Assembly: GCF_020564625.1 (NCBI RefSeq) | Contig: NZ_JAJBZT010000014.1 | Coordinates: 1-55,171 of the forward strand | Length of the DNA: 55,171 bases | DNA from: Leeia speluncae | Lineage (GTDB): Bacteria > Pseudomonadota > Gammaproteobacteria > Burkholderiales > Leeiaceae | Reading direction: 5' to 3' | The notes under the pieces: generated by a model | What the model saw: the letters and a program-made list of their open reading frames with translations, nothing else | Told to the model about the DNA's origin: nothing | The model's database searches: none | Translations under genes and position numbers: made by a program | Part shown: one piece after another, positions 19,992 to 30,114 of the stretch | Layout of the letters: each line of letters opens with the position of its first letter | Position numbering within the stretch: the stretch's first letter is position 1

Positions 19992-20036
19992 AAAATATGA
20001 CATCCACAAATTTTTGCAATGGCAAGGAGAGGCATC

Positions 20037-22883
20037 GTGCCGGTTAAAGCTAAAATAAAAGCCACAGCAATTGCAGCGGCATTGGCAATGTTGCCAACAG
20101 GCTTATTTGCTGCAGGGCTAGGAAAGCTAACTGTGCTTTCAGGTCTAGGGCAACCCCTAAGTGCGGAGATTGAGTTAATCACTTCGCCCTCTGACGATGT
20201 TTCTAATTTCACAGTTAGATTGGCTTCGGCAGATGCATTTAAAGATGCTCGAATTGAATATCCTTCCTATCTTACAGGCGCCAGATTCACAATCGAGCGT
20301 AAAGCAAATCGTTCATACATTCGTGTGACGACTAGTCAGTCGGTAAATGAGCCATTTGTAGATATGTTATTAGAGTTGGGTTGGCCATCAGGGAAAATGG
20401 TCAAAGAATTTACAGCCCTACTTGATCCAGTAGATTACGCGGCGCCTGCGATTAGTTCTGGCTCTACTTCCGTTACGTTGCCTAAATCAGGCAAAGTTAA
20501 TGCTTCAAAGCAAAAAGCACCTAAAGTAAGAAGTAATGCGAACTTGGCATCTGATGTCCCTGTTGAAAAAGTGGCCAAGAAACTTAAGGCTGAAGCGCCA
20601 GAGAAAACAGATGAACCAGCAAGTGGGGATGGAAGCTATAAGGTGAAGCGTGGAGATACCTTAGCTGAGATCGCTTCTGAAAATAAAGCCCCTGGTGTGA
20701 ACTTAGATCAAATGCTCGTTGCTTTATATAGAGCAAACCCTAGTGCATTTGACCGACAAAATATGAACCGTCTAAAAGTGGGTAGCGTACTAAAACTACC
20801 TTCTAGCGGAGATATTAGTTCAATTAGCGCAAATGAAGCGCACAAAGAGGTTCAAGCGCATTCTTCCGATTGGCAATCGTATAAAACAAAACTAGCCGGA
20901 ATGGTGGCAGAGAAGTCTGAGCCAACAGAATCATCTAGTGCAAAAGCAACTGGGAAAATTGCGCCAAAAGTTGAAGATAAAGCTGCTCCAAAGGCAACTG
21001 GTACAAAAGATGTTGTCAAACTATCCCAATCTGAATTAGGTGCTGCTGCAGGCAAAGATTCCTCTAAAATCAAGAACTTGCAAAAGCAAATTGATGCTTT
21101 ACAAGATGAATCTATAGCCAAAGAAAAATCAGCTAAAGAAAGTTCAGCGAGAATTGCCGAACTTGAAAAAATGAACAAACAACTCAAAGAGTTGCTTGAA
21201 ATGAAAAATGCAGCTGGCGCTAAGATTGAAAAAGGCGCCGAAGCGACTGTGAAGAAAAATGAAGAGGTTGTAGCCTCTAAAGCAACGCCTGAAGTTGTTG
21301 CTTCAAAACCAGCTGAAACAGTCGCTTCTACTGTTGAGTCTACTGCTTCACAAGAGGCCATTGCCTCGGTTGAAAAACCAAAACCAGCCAAGAAAAAGGT
21401 ATTTATTGCACCAGAACCAGAGCCAGAAACTTCTCCAATGGATATCTTGTTAGATAATTTACCGTTGGTAGGTGGTGGTGTAGGTGCGATTGCGTTGCTT
21501 GGCGGTTTACTAGTTTGGCGACGCCGTAAAACCACCGCATTTGCTGACAGCATCATCACTGGTAGCGATTTGCGTGCAAATACCAATATTGGTAGTACCG
21601 GTGGTGCAATTATTAATACTGGTGCAACAGAAAATTCATTCCTAACTGACTTTAGTCGTGAAGGTTTGGGCGCAATTGATACGGACGAAGTTGACCCAAT
21701 TGCTGAGGCAGAAGTTTATCTGGCATATGGACGTGATCCGCAAGCCGAAGAAATTCTTAAAGATGCACTTGTTAAAGATCCTGCTAGACAAGAAGTACGT
21801 CTAAAACTGATGGAAATCTACTTTAATCGTAAAGATGTAGATAACTTTGAAGTGCATGCAAAAGAGCTGAATGCATTAACGCAAGGTCAAGGAGCGAATT
21901 GGACTAAAGCCTCTGAAATGGGTCGTATGATCGATCCAAGTAATAGTCTTTATGGCATCGCGTCTGGCGCTGCTGCAGTAATCGCATCATCAGTATCTGA
22001 AGATGTGGATCACTTAGATCCATTTGCAGATCTAATGGCTGCAAATGCTGCAGAGCCTCAATCTGAAGAAATGATGGACTTCCACTCAGATGTGGATGAT
22101 GTCGCTAGTGCGCCTTCGCTAGAGGACGATGCGTTGGACTTTGGTGCAGCAGTGGAAGATACCCCTGCGCCTGAAGTTGATGATAAAGTCATGCTAGATT
22201 TTGATTTAGGCTCTTTTGCCGCTGATGTACCTGAGGTTGCTGAAGTTGAAGAAGAGATTGCTTCTGCTGATGAAGATGGCTTGGACATGCTTTCTTTTGA
22301 TGCAATCGAAGAACCAGAATTAGCGCTTCCAGAGACCTCTGAACCAGATCTTCTGATGGAAGATCTTGGCGGGGTTGAGGTTAATCTCGATGATGAACTG
22401 CCTGTGCTAGAAGCTGAAGAGCCAACTTCGGCAGAGGAAATTAAATCTGATGATAGTTTGTTAGATTTTGACTTTGACCTTGGTGACGCTTTAACTGAAG
22501 ATAAGCCGAATGAAGAGCCCCCTGTGCTCAATACTGCCGAACTTAAAGAAGATGAGGCCCCTGATTTTGACTTCTCTTTCGATGGTTTTGACGAGCCATC
22601 GGTTTCGGAAGGTGCACCAGAGACTTCGTTAGAATCGACAGAAACTTCTGATTTTGATTTGGATTCAATTAGTTTAGATCTTGGTGAGTCAGAATCAAGC
22701 GAGATCTCGGGTTTTGATGATGTACAAGGTGATGATCCAGTCTCTACAAAACTAGACTTGGCAAAGGCATATGTTGAAATGGGGGATCACGAAGGTGCGA
22801 GAGAAATTCTTGAGGAGGTAGTTGCTGAAGGTAGCTCTGCTCAACAAGATGAAGCTAGATCGATCATTTCTACATTAAGCTAA
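20037..22883 (+). CDS. fimV: FimV/HubP-family polar landmark and pilus assembly protein
   Basis: FimV is an inner-membrane, peptidoglycan-binding protein that organises the cell pole and promotes type IV pilus assembly and twitching. The start is taken as GTG 20037, because AAGGAGA lies 6 bases before it and nothing precedes the ATG at 20019; this gives 948 residues and a clean signal peptide (cut near GLFA, residue 25). Then: the conserved N-terminal domain (GLGKLTVLSGLGQPLSAEI), a LysM domain (YKVKRGDTLAEIA, about 201-256), a coiled coil (about 345-395), an Ala/Val/Lys-rich linker, one membrane segment (about 478-496), a TPR-like stretch (about 552-610), a very acidic low-complexity region, and the C-terminal FimV cap (TKLDLAKAYVEMGDHEGAREIL). 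Confidence 0.92.
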   Translation: MPVKAKIKATAIAAALAMLPTGLFAAGLGKLTVLSGLGQPLSAEIELITSPSDDVSNFTVRLASADAFKDARIEYPSYLTGARFTIERKANRSYIRVTTSQSVNEPFVDMLLELGWPSGKMVKEFTALLDPVDYAAPAISSGSTSVTLPKSGKVNASKQKAPKVRSNANLASDVPVEKVAKKLKAEAPEKTDEPASGDGSYKVKRGDTLAEIASENKAPGVNLDQMLVALYRANPSAFDRQNMNRLKVGSVLKLPSSGDISSISANEAHKEVQAHSSDWQSYKTKLAGMVAEKSEPTESSSAKATGKIAPKVEDKAAPKATGTKDVVKLSQSELGAAAGKDSSKIKNLQKQIDALQDESIAKEKSAKESSARIAELEKMNKQLKELLEMKNAAGAKIEKGAEATVKKNEEVVASKATPEVVASKPAETVASTVESTASQEAIASVEKPKPAKKKVFIAPEPEPETSPMDILLDNLPLVGGGVGAIALLGGLLVWRRRKTTAFADSIITGSDLRANTNIGSTGGAIINTGATENSFLTDFSREGLGAIDTDEVDPIAEAEVYLAYGRDPQAEEILKDALVKDPARQEVRLKLMEIYFNRKDVDNFEVHAKELNALTQGQGANWTKASEMGRMIDPSNSLYGIASGAAAVIASSVSEDVDHLDPFADLMAANAAEPQSEEMMDFHSDVDDVASAPSLEDDALDFGAAVEDTPAPEVDDKVMLDFDLGSFAADVPEVAEVEEEIASADEDGLDMLSFDAIEEPELALPETSEPDLLMEDLGGVEVNLDDELPVLEAEEPTSAEEIKSDDSLLDFDFDLGDALTEDKPNEEPPVLNTAELKEDEAPDFDFSFDGFDEPSVSEGAPETSLESTETSDFDLDSISLDLGESESSEISGFDDVQGDDPVSTKLDLAKAYVEMGDHEGAREILEEVVAEGSSAQQDEARSIISTLS

Positions 22884-22932
22884 CTTTAGTCTGATTGATA
22901 ATTCCGTTACAATTATCAAACTAGATTCAAGC

Positions 22933-22966
22933 AAAAGCACAGCAATCTTGGTTGCTGTGCTTTTTT
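22933..22966 (+). terminator. Terminator between fimV and truA
   Basis: A 13-bp stem AAAAGCACAGCAA/TTGCTGTGCTTTT with a six-base loop and six T. It ends 20 bases before truA. Confidence 0.85.
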
Positions 22967-22985
22967 GTTATATGAAAGAAACAGA

Positions 22986-23786
22986 ATGCGTTGGGCAATT
23001 GGTGTAGAGTATCGTGGTACAAGGTTCGCGGGCTGGCAGCGTCAGCCTGATTGTTTGTCCGTACAAGAACACTTAGAATTTGCCATAGAGAAAATAGCAG
23101 GGCATCCTGTTCAAGTCTATGCTGCAGGACGAACGGACAGAGGTGTTCATGCATCCATGCAGGTGGTGCATTTTGATGTAAATTGCGAACGCTCGGATAA
23201 TGCATGGGTGCGTGGTGTTAATTCCTTTTTAACTCAAGATGTTGCTGTTTTATGGTCTCGAGCCGTGCCTGAAGAATTTCATGCTAGATTCTCGGCAGTA
23301 AAAAGACATTATCGATATTTCATTTACTCTCACCCGGTCAGACCTACTTTGCTAGCAAATCAGGTTGGTTGGACTCATCAGTCACTAAAGCTTGATGAGA
23401 TGCAACGAGCTGCTTCATATATGCTAGGAACGCATGATTTTTCTGCGTTTAGATCTAGCGAGTGCCAAGCAAAATCGCCCATCAAGCATTTGGAAGAGTT
23501 TTCGATTGAATTAGCTGCAGTTCAACCTTCGTCCGGTGTCTTGTATGAAGCGAAATTGACAGCGAATGCATTTCTTCATCATATGGTCAGAAACTTAATC
23601 GGAGCGGCAGTGTTTGTTGGGGCAGGTAATCGCCCTTCAATCTGGATGCAAGAGTTATTGCAAGCGAAAAAAAGAGAGTTTGCCGCACCAATGTTCGCAG
23701 CTGATGGGTTGTATTTAGCGGGTGTTTTGTATCCTGATGAGTTTCTTCTTCCGTCATGGAATGAAACTAGTCGTTTGGCTTGGTAA
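22986..23786 (+). CDS. truA: tRNA pseudouridine(38-40) synthase
   Basis: Modifies uridines 38-40 in the anticodon arm of many tRNAs. The 266-residue product starts at ATG 22986 (MRWAIGVEYRGTRFAGWQRQ, the family N terminus); an in-frame TTG 21 bases upstream lies in the fimV terminator and is rejected. The catalytic Asp is D51 in AGRTDRGVHA. The C-terminal half has the HHMVRNLIGA motif. trpF starts 14 bases after its stop. Confidence 0.96.
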   Translation: MRWAIGVEYRGTRFAGWQRQPDCLSVQEHLEFAIEKIAGHPVQVYAAGRTDRGVHASMQVVHFDVNCERSDNAWVRGVNSFLTQDVAVLWSRAVPEEFHARFSAVKRHYRYFIYSHPVRPTLLANQVGWTHQSLKLDEMQRAASYMLGTHDFSAFRSSECQAKSPIKHLEEFSIELAAVQPSSGVLYEAKLTANAFLHHMVRNLIGAAVFVGAGNRPSIWMQELLQAKKREFAAPMFAADGLYLAGVLYPDEFLLPSWNETSRLAW

Positions 23787-23800
23787 AGAAATATAGATCA

Positions 23801-24418
23801 ATGCGTACACGAGTAAAAATTTGCGGTATTACTAACAAAGAAGATCTTGCAGCTGCCTGTCTTGCCGGCGCTGATGCGGTAGGTTTTGTATTTTATCCAC
23901 CAAGCCCAAGAGCAATCACTATAGAGCAGTTGCTAGGTTTTATTGAAACCATACCCGCCTTTGTTACTAAAGTGGGATTGTTTGTTAATGAATCACCTGA
24001 GGTAGTAAAAGAAACTGCGCGAGTATTAAAACTAGATCTTTTGCAGTTTCATGGTGATGAGTCAGCTGATTACTGCCAACAATTTAATCAAAGTTATATT
24101 AAAGCAGTTCGAGTAAAACCGGGCTTGAATTTGATACAATACGCTAAAGAATTCAAAAATGCTTCCGGATTGTTGCTTGATGCATTTGTACCGGGCATCC
24201 CAGGTGGAACTGGTGAGAAGTTTGATTGGGACTTAATTCCCACTAATTTAGATTTGCCGGTGATTTTGGCGGGTGGTTTAGATGACTTAAATGTCGCTGA
24301 AGCTATTCAAAAAGTGAAACCGTGGGCAGTAGATGTCTCTGGCGGAGTAGAACGCCAAAAAGGTTTGAAAGACCATCAAAAAATATTCGCATTTGTAAAT
24401 GCTGTGAATCAGGCTTAA
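23801..24418 (+). CDS. trpF: Phosphoribosylanthranilate isomerase
   Basis: The third tryptophan-specific step, an Amadori rearrangement in a TIM barrel. The 205-residue product starts at ATG 23801 ([11 protein letters not shown]), placing the catalytic Cys at C8; the partner Asp is in LLLDAFVPG. An in-frame TTG inside the end of truA is rejected. GGTGEKFDW and the phosphate-binding [12 protein letters not shown] and DVSGGVE motifs are intact. It is translated with trpB, 10 bases downstream, but trpD and trpC are not here. Confidence 0.96.
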   Translation: MRTRVKICGITNKEDLAAACLAGADAVGFVFYPPSPRAITIEQLLGFIETIPAFVTKVGLFVNESPEVVKETARVLKLDLLQFHGDESADYCQQFNQSYIKAVRVKPGLNLIQYAKEFKNASGLLLDAFVPGIPGGTGEKFDWDLIPTNLDLPVILAGGLDDLNVAEAIQKVKPWAVDVSGGVERQKGLKDHQKIFAFVNAVNQA

Positions 24419-24428
24419 CGGAGTAAAT

Positions 24429-25637
24429 ATGGGTCATCAAGAATATTACAATGTACCAGATGCCAAAGGCCATTTTGGTGCGTATGGCGGCATTTATGTT
24501 GCAGAAACATTGATGTCAGCGCTTGAAGAGTTAAAGCAGCAATATGAAAAATTCAAAGTTGATCCAGAGTTTCAACAAGAGTTTCTAAGTGAGTTAAAAC
24601 ATTTTGTTGGCCGCCCAAACCCTGTTTATCATGCAGCCCGTTGGTCTGAAGTTATTGGTGGTGCGCAAATCTACCTAAAGCGCGAAGACTTAAATCATAC
24701 TGGTGCTCACAAAATATCAAATGCAATTGGTCAGGCGTTGCTAGCAAAACGCATGGGTAAGAAGCGTGTGATTGCAGAAACCGGAGCGGGCCAGCACGGT
24801 GTTGCAACAGCGACAGTGGCTGCAAGATACGGCATGGAGTGTATTGTTTACATGGGGGAGGAGGATGTTCAGAGACAAGCCCCTAATGTATTCAGAATGA
24901 AATTGCTTGGTGCAACGGTTGTTCCAGTCTCTAGTGGTTCCAAAACCCTCAAAGACGCATTGAATGAAGCGATGCGTGATTGGGTAACAAATGTGGATAG
25001 TACCTTTTATATTCTTGGTACTGCGGCAGGGCCTCATCCTTATCCAATGATGGTAAGAGATTTCTTGTCTGTCATTGGTAAAGAAGCTAGAGCACAAATG
25101 TTGGAGATGACTGGTTCATTGCCAGATTACGTCCTCGCTTGTGTTGGCGGCGGCTCAAATGCTATCGGTATGTTCCATGAGTTTCTAAAAGATGAATCTG
25201 TTCAGCTGATTGGTGTAGAAGCTGGCGGGCATGGACTTGATTCAGGCAAGCATGCCGCTCCACTTTCCGCTGGTATTCCAGGTGTTCTACATGGCGCGCG
25301 CTCATACTTAATGCAAGATGAGCATGGTCAGATTATTGAAACGCACTCTATCTCTGCAGGTCTTGATTATCCAGGTGTTGGACCAGAACATAGCTGGTTG
25401 AAGGACTTGGGACGGGCTCAATATACAGCTGTTACGGATGATGAAGCGATGGATGCTTTTCATTCTCTTTGTCGATTTGAGGGTATAATCCCTGCTTTAG
25501 AATCTAGTCATGCATTAGCTGAAGCAAAAAAATTGGCTGCTACACTTGGCAAAGATAAGAAAATTTTAGTGAATTTATCCGGTCGTGGCGATAAAGATAT
25601 CAATACAGTTGCCAAAATTGCTGGAATCACCCTGTAA
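24429..25637 (+). CDS. trpB: Tryptophan synthase beta subunit
   Basis: The PLP subunit that joins indole and serine to make tryptophan. The 402-residue product has PLP-binding Lys95 in the [13 protein letters not shown] motif and the cofactor phosphate loop GGGSNAIG. The CGGAG ribosome site lies within the 10-base gap after trpF. With TrpA it forms the tunnelled alpha2-beta2 complex. Length and motifs are normal. Confidence 0.98.
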   Translation: MGHQEYYNVPDAKGHFGAYGGIYVAETLMSALEELKQQYEKFKVDPEFQQEFLSELKHFVGRPNPVYHAARWSEVIGGAQIYLKREDLNHTGAHKISNAIGQALLAKRMGKKRVIAETGAGQHGVATATVAARYGMECIVYMGEEDVQRQAPNVFRMKLLGATVVPVSSGSKTLKDALNEAMRDWVTNVDSTFYILGTAAGPHPYPMMVRDFLSVIGKEARAQMLEMTGSLPDYVLACVGGGSNAIGMFHEFLKDESVQLIGVEAGGHGLDSGKHAAPLSAGIPGVLHGARSYLMQDEHGQIIETHSISAGLDYPGVGPEHSWLKDLGRAQYTAVTDDEAMDAFHSLCRFEGIIPALESSHALAEAKKLAATLGKDKKILVNLSGRGDKDINTVAKIAGITL

Positions 25638-25660
25638 ATAAAATATAGGTAAAGTTTGAA

Positions 25661-26467
25661 ATGTCTAGAATTGAACAAGCCTTCGAGGCTCGTGCCAAAA
25701 ACAAACAAAAAGTACTTATTCCATTTATTACAGCAGGTGATCCACATCCAGATGTGACGCTAAACTTAATGAATGCTTTGGTAGATGGTGGGGCTGATTT
25801 AATTGAATTAGGTATTCCATTTTCTGATCCAATGGCTGATGGTCCAGTGATTCAGCGAGCAAGTGAACGCGCGCTAAAACATAAAGTAGGTTTAGTGCAT
25901 GTTTTAGAGATGGTACGTGCATTTAGGGAAAGTAATAAAACAACGCCAGTTGTCTTAATGGGCTATGCAAATCCTATTGAGCGTATGGGCTACGATACCT
26001 TTGCATCAGAAGCATCAAAGGCAGGTGTTGATGGTGTGCTAGTTGTCGATTTGCCGCCAGAAGAAAGTGACAAATTTGTTGAGACCTTAGCGCCACATCA
26101 AATTGCACCAATTTATTTGTTGGCGCCAACTACACCTGAATTCAGAGTGAAAGCAATCGCTGAACGTGCAAAAGGTTATGTTTACTATGTTTCGCTGAAA
26201 GGGGTAACGGGTGCTGCTCACGTAGATTACAGTGCGGTGGGTGATCGTATGCCTGAATTGAAAAAGTATCTAAACGTACCTGTAGGTGTTGGCTTTGGAA
26301 TTAGTGATGGACAAGGTGCTGCTGCGGTTGCAAAAGTAGCGGATGCTGTCATTATCGGTTCAAGATTAGTGAAAGAGATTGAAAGCAGTTCACCGGAAAC
26401 GATGGCTGACAATCTTCGTGTATTGGTATCGTCAATTCGTACAGCAATGGATGAAGCGACAGCATAA
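25661..26467 (+). CDS. trpA: Tryptophan synthase alpha subunit
   Basis: Splits indole-3-glycerol phosphate to indole and glyceraldehyde 3-phosphate. The 268-residue TIM-barrel protein has catalytic Glu49 ([11 protein letters not shown]) and Asp60 (PMADGP), and the phosphate-binding [10 protein letters not shown] motif. It is followed by a small ATAAGCT/AGCTTAT hairpin (26464-26482) without a T run, then accD. The order trpF-trpB-trpA-accD-folC is shared by many betaproteobacteria. Confidence 0.98.
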   Translation: MSRIEQAFEARAKNKQKVLIPFITAGDPHPDVTLNLMNALVDGGADLIELGIPFSDPMADGPVIQRASERALKHKVGLVHVLEMVRAFRESNKTTPVVLMGYANPIERMGYDTFASEASKAGVDGVLVVDLPPEESDKFVETLAPHQIAPIYLLAPTTPEFRVKAIAERAKGYVYYVSLKGVTGAAHVDYSAVGDRMPELKKYLNVPVGVGFGISDGQGAAAVAKVADAVIIGSRLVKEIESSSPETMADNLRVLVSSIRTAMDEATA

Positions 26468-26517
26468 GCTAAATCAGCTTATTGCTTATTCAGAATTTAG
26501 TAAGTGAGGAACGCCGG

Positions 26518-27387
26518 ATGAGCTGGTTACAAAAACTGCTACCGCCAAAAATCAAAAGTAAACCAGCGGGTAGCAAGACAGTTGTCCCAGAAGGACTATG
26601 GAGTAAATGCTCGGCCTGTGAAGCAGTTTTATATCGCACAGACCTAGAAAATAATCAGCATGTTTGTCCAAAATGTGGGCACCATAATCCATTAACGGCT
26701 CGTCAACGTCTAGATTTACTGTTAGATACTGAAGGTCGATTTGAGATTGGTGCAGGTGTCATGCCTGTAGATAGCCTTAAGTTTAAAGATAGCAAAAAAT
26801 ACCCAGATCGTTTATCTGCGGCTCAGAACGACACCGGAGAAACAGATGCATTGGTTGTGATGCAAGGTGCAATTCATCGCCAGCCGATTGTCATTGCCGC
26901 TTTTGAGTTTAAGTTCATTGGTGGATCAATGGGCTCTGTTGTAGGTGAGCGCTTTGTCCAAGGTGTAAATGCAGCTGTCGAGCTAGGCGTTCCTTTTATG
27001 TGTGTTTCTGCATCAGGTGGAGCACGCATGCAAGAAGGTCTTTCATCTTTGATGCAGATGTCTAAAACCAGTGCTGCCTTGACGAGATTATCAGCAAAAG
27101 GTCTACCTTTTATTTCCTTGCTGACAGACCCAACAATGGGTGGGGTTTCTGCTAGTTTTGCCTTCTTAGGTGACGTAGTGATTGCTGAGCCAGGTGCGTT
27201 AATTGGCTTTGCTGGTCCACGTGTGATTGAGCAAACGGTGAGAGAAACCTTGCCTGAAGGTTTTCAACGTTCAGAATTCTTACTAGAACATGGTGCGATC
27301 GACATGATTGTTGATCGACGCGAGTTAAGCCGCCGTGTTGCAGAGTTGATTTCCTTGTTGCAAAAGAATCCTCCTTTGGATGCCTGA
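26518..27387 (+). CDS. accD: Acetyl-CoA carboxylase carboxyltransferase subunit beta
   Basis: With AccA it transfers the carboxyl group from biotin carboxyl carrier protein to acetyl-CoA, giving malonyl-CoA for fatty acids. The 289-residue product has an N-terminal zinc ribbon with C31, C34, C50 and C53, then the crotonase-like carboxyltransferase domain ([29 protein letters not shown]). The ATG at 26518 is used (GAGGA 7 bases upstream); an in-frame TTG at 26482 is rejected. Its TGA overlaps the folC ATG by one base, so the two are translationally coupled. Confidence 0.97.
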   Translation: MSWLQKLLPPKIKSKPAGSKTVVPEGLWSKCSACEAVLYRTDLENNQHVCPKCGHHNPLTARQRLDLLLDTEGRFEIGAGVMPVDSLKFKDSKKYPDRLSAAQNDTGETDALVVMQGAIHRQPIVIAAFEFKFIGGSMGSVVGERFVQGVNAAVELGVPFMCVSASGGARMQEGLSSLMQMSKTSAALTRLSAKGLPFISLLTDPTMGGVSASFAFLGDVVIAEPGALIGFAGPRVIEQTVRETLPEGFQRSEFLLEHGAIDMIVDRRELSRRVAELISLLQKNPPLDA

Positions 27388-28673
27388 TGACCAAAAGCAT
27401 AACGTTTGAAGAGTATGGTGTTGAACAATGGCTATCACATCTGGAAGCATTGCATGCAGATGTGATTGACCTAGGGTTAAGTCGAGTTCGTCAAGTAGTT
27501 GAACAGATGAATCTTAAGCCTAGCGTGCCAGTGATTATTGTCGGTGGAACCAATGGTAAGGGTTCAACCTGTGCGATGATCGAACGCATTTATGCTGCTG
27601 CCGGTTATAAAACGGGTGTCTATAGTTCACCTCACTTGATTCGCTATCACGAACGTGTTCGTATCAATTTGGCGCAAGTTGATGATCAAGCACTTTCGAA
27701 ATCATTTCTAGCGATTGAAAAGGGTAGAGGCGACATTCCATTAACTTATTTTGAGTTTGGAACGCTATCAGCTGTGTCAGCATTTGTTGATGCGGGTGTT
27801 GATGTCATTATCTTAGAGGTTGGTCTTGGCGGTCGTTTAGATGCGGTCAATGTGTTTGAACCTGATTGTACTGTCATCACCAGCATTGATTTGGATCATC
27901 AAGCCTTTTTGGGAAATACGCGGGAAGAAATTGGTTTTGAAAAAGCTGGTATCTTCCGAGAAGGTATTCCTGCCATATGCGTTGATCCAGCTCCCCCCCA
28001 ATCAATGATTGATCATGCAAATTCGATTAATGCACAGTGGTTGCCATTGAATATGCAGGAAGGTGGATTGGGATACCGTAGGATGGATAATCAATGGAAC
28101 GCGTGGTGTCTAGACCGCGCTTATCGTTCTTTACCCATTCCCGCTTTACGCGGTAGTTATCAGTTAAATAATGCCACAGCATCAATTGCTGCTATTTCAA
28201 CACTGCAAAATCGATTGCCTGTTTCAATGGGGGCAATCAGAAGAGGTTTGCTAGAGGTTGAGTTGCCTGGACGTTTTCAGGTACTTCCCGGTCAGCCGCA
28301 AGTAATTGTGGATGTTGGACATAACCCTCATGCAGCTAGAGCGTTATCTCAAAATTTAAAACAATTACAATATGCAGAAAAAACAATCGCCGTTTGTGGA
28401 ATGATGTCTGATAAAGATGTGCTTTCTGTCATTGATTTATTAAAGACGGATATCGATATTTGGTATACCGCTTCACTGCCTGCACCAAGAGGTGCTTCCG
28501 GTGCTTCCCTGGCTAGCGCAATTACAGATATCGGTGGAACCGCTTATTCATTTGATAGTCCTATCCTTGCATGGCAAGCAGCAAAGGAAATGGCCGGCGA
28601 ACGTGATCGCATATTGGTATTTGGTTCATTTGTGACTGTCGGTGATGTGTTGACAGAAATTAATAAAAAATAA
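27387..28673 (+). CDS. folC: Bifunctional dihydrofolate synthase / folylpolyglutamate synthase
   Basis: Adds glutamate to dihydropteroate and to tetrahydrofolate, in the Mur-ligase-like family. The 428-residue product has the ATP loop GGTNGKGSTCAMIE near residue 50, the YSSPHL motif, the ILEVGLGGRLDAVN segment and the C-terminal ligase domain with VDVGHNPHAA. Overlap with accD and the close SPOR gene (53 bases) fit the accD-folC-dedD-cvpA-purF order known in E. coli. Confidence 0.96.
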   Translation: MTKSITFEEYGVEQWLSHLEALHADVIDLGLSRVRQVVEQMNLKPSVPVIIVGGTNGKGSTCAMIERIYAAAGYKTGVYSSPHLIRYHERVRINLAQVDDQALSKSFLAIEKGRGDIPLTYFEFGTLSAVSAFVDAGVDVIILEVGLGGRLDAVNVFEPDCTVITSIDLDHQAFLGNTREEIGFEKAGIFREGIPAICVDPAPPQSMIDHANSINAQWLPLNMQEGGLGYRRMDNQWNAWCLDRAYRSLPIPALRGSYQLNNATASIAAISTLQNRLPVSMGAIRRGLLEVELPGRFQVLPGQPQVIVDVGHNPHAARALSQNLKQLQYAEKTIAVCGMMSDKDVLSVIDLLKTDIDIWYTASLPAPRGASGASLASAITDIGGTAYSFDSPILAWQAAKEMAGERDRILVFGSFVTVGDVLTEINKK

Positions 28674-28726
28674 CCATTTCGAATATGTGTTAATTGAATT
28701 CAACTAAATCAGATAAGAACACAAAG

Positions 28727-29530
28727 ATGAATGATAAGGTTTCCAAGATCCAGAGCTTAAATGAAGAGCAGCAACAAATTAAGAAGCGTGCTCGACGTCG
28801 CCTAGTTGGTGCTATCGCACTTGTATTGGTCATGGTAATCGTATTGCCAATGGTGCTAGATAATCAGCCAAAAGCGGTCAATCAAGATGTAAAGATTGAA
28901 ATTCCTGATCAAAATTCATCTAACTTACCTGCTCTTGCAACTGCAGAACAAGGCGCCAGTGAAGCAACTGCAATAGATGAAACCTCTGTCGTTACCGCGT
29001 CTGAAACGCCTGTTCAATCTACAGTTGCTGCTGTGCCGCAAGATACAACTGCTGTCACACCACCACCAGTTGATAAAGCCGCGGAGAATGCTGGACTAGC
29101 AGAAGCGCAGAAAAAGCAGTCACAGCTTGAAGAGGCAAAAAAACAAGCTGCTGAACAAAAAGTAGCGGAAGAAAAGAAAAAGCAGCAAATTGAATTAGCT
29201 AAAGCAAATAAAGAAAAGCAGGATGCGCTAGCAGCGTTGCAATCCACTAAGCCTACATCTAACGTAGAAAATAGTGCGTCAAAATCAGAAAAACCTAAAA
29301 AGCCATTTGCTGTTCAATTTGCAGCTTTAAATGATGGTTCTAAAGCTAAAGAGTTGCTACAAAAACTGTCTGGACATGGAATTAAAGCGTTTGTAGTTAC
29401 TGTTCATACTGATAAGGGTGAATTTAGCAAGGTTAGGGCAGGGCCTTACAATTCGCGCGAAGAGGCTGAATTTGTCAAGAAAAAAGCGGAAGCAGCAGGA
29501 TTGCCAGCTTTGATCATTGTTAATCAATAA
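28727..29530 (+). CDS. dedD: SPOR-domain membrane protein (DedD-like)
   Basis: The 267-residue product has a short basic cytoplasmic part, one membrane segment (about residues 26-43, LVGAIALVLVMVIVLPMVL), a long Ala/Gln/Lys/Glu-rich periplasmic coil, and a C-terminal SPOR domain (about 195-267: FAVQFAALNDGSKAKELLQ ... KVRAGPYNSREEAEFV). SPOR domains bind septal peptidoglycan lacking stem peptides, so a cell-division role like E. coli DedD is likely; the locus between folC and cvpA is the same as in E. coli. The ATG at 28727 is used; an in-frame TTG 33 bases upstream has no ribosome site. Confidence 0.85.
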   Translation: MNDKVSKIQSLNEEQQQIKKRARRRLVGAIALVLVMVIVLPMVLDNQPKAVNQDVKIEIPDQNSSNLPALATAEQGASEATAIDETSVVTASETPVQSTVAAVPQDTTAVTPPPVDKAAENAGLAEAQKKQSQLEEAKKQAAEQKVAEEKKKQQIELAKANKEKQDALAALQSTKPTSNVENSASKSEKPKKPFAVQFAALNDGSKAKELLQKLSGHGIKAFVVTVHTDKGEFSKVRAGPYNSREEAEFVKKKAEAAGLPALIIVNQ

Positions 29531-29553
29531 ATCTTTTTAAGGTTTTATTGACT

Positions 29554-30042
29554 ATGACAAGCTTGGATTATCTAGCGATTGCTGTTGTCAGCATCTCGGT
29601 GCTATTAGGGGTGATGAGAGGTTTCATTAAAGAAACATTGTCTCTCCTAACTTGGTTTTTTGCGTATTTTTTAGCTCAAACTTTTTATTTAGATGTTGTG
29701 GAATGGCTACCTGATGATATTCCAGGTATCGCGCTAAAGTTTTTAACCGCATTTTTATTGGTGTTATTGGCAGGCTGGTTATTAATGTCCTTAATAACGA
29801 TCGCAGTGGGCGAGTTTGTGAAGCAAACTGGCCTAACAACTTTAGATCGAGTGTTTGGGGTTTTATTTGGACTAGCCAGAGGTTTGTTTGTACTAACTGT
29901 ACTAACAATTATGGCGGGTCTAACGAAAATTCCTCAAACAGCATTTTGGAAAGAGTCTGCTATTTCATCACCAATGGAAGCCGTTGCCGTGGAAGTCAAA
30001 CCGTATTTACCACAGCAGCTAGGCGCCTTAGTTAAGTATTAA
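29554..30042 (+). CDS. cvpA: CvpA family inner-membrane protein
   Basis: A 162-residue protein with four predicted membrane segments, the same length as E. coli CvpA and beginning with the same pattern (MTSLDYLAIAVV ... RGFIKETLSL). CvpA is needed for colicin V production and stress tolerance; its molecular function is not settled. AAGG at 29539 is 5 bases from an in-frame TTG (29548) and 11 from the ATG used, so a TTG start adding two residues is possible. It precedes purF, as in most Gammaproteobacteria and Betaproteobacteria. Confidence 0.9.
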   Translation: MTSLDYLAIAVVSISVLLGVMRGFIKETLSLLTWFFAYFLAQTFYLDVVEWLPDDIPGIALKFLTAFLLVLLAGWLLMSLITIAVGEFVKQTGLTTLDRVFGVLFGLARGLFVLTVLTIMAGLTKIPQTAFWKESAISSPMEAVAVEVKPYLPQQLGALVKY

Positions 30043-30114
30043 AATAAGTATATATGTACTCTCGAAGCGAACAGCTTCTTGATAGTTTTCCAATTCTTTA
30101 AAAGAGAATGAATC

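Noticed and set aside
20852-21586. 244-codon ORF on the minus strand inside fimV
   Set aside because: A Ser/Ala-rich mirror of fimV's repetitive linker codons; no ribosome site or recognisable family.
22058-22531. 157-codon Ser-rich minus-strand ORF inside fimV
   Set aside because: An antisense shadow of the acidic low-complexity region.
26464-26482. ATAAGCT/AGCTTAT hairpin after trpA as a terminator
   Set aside because: A short AT-rich stem with no T run; trpA and accD are likely co-transcribed.
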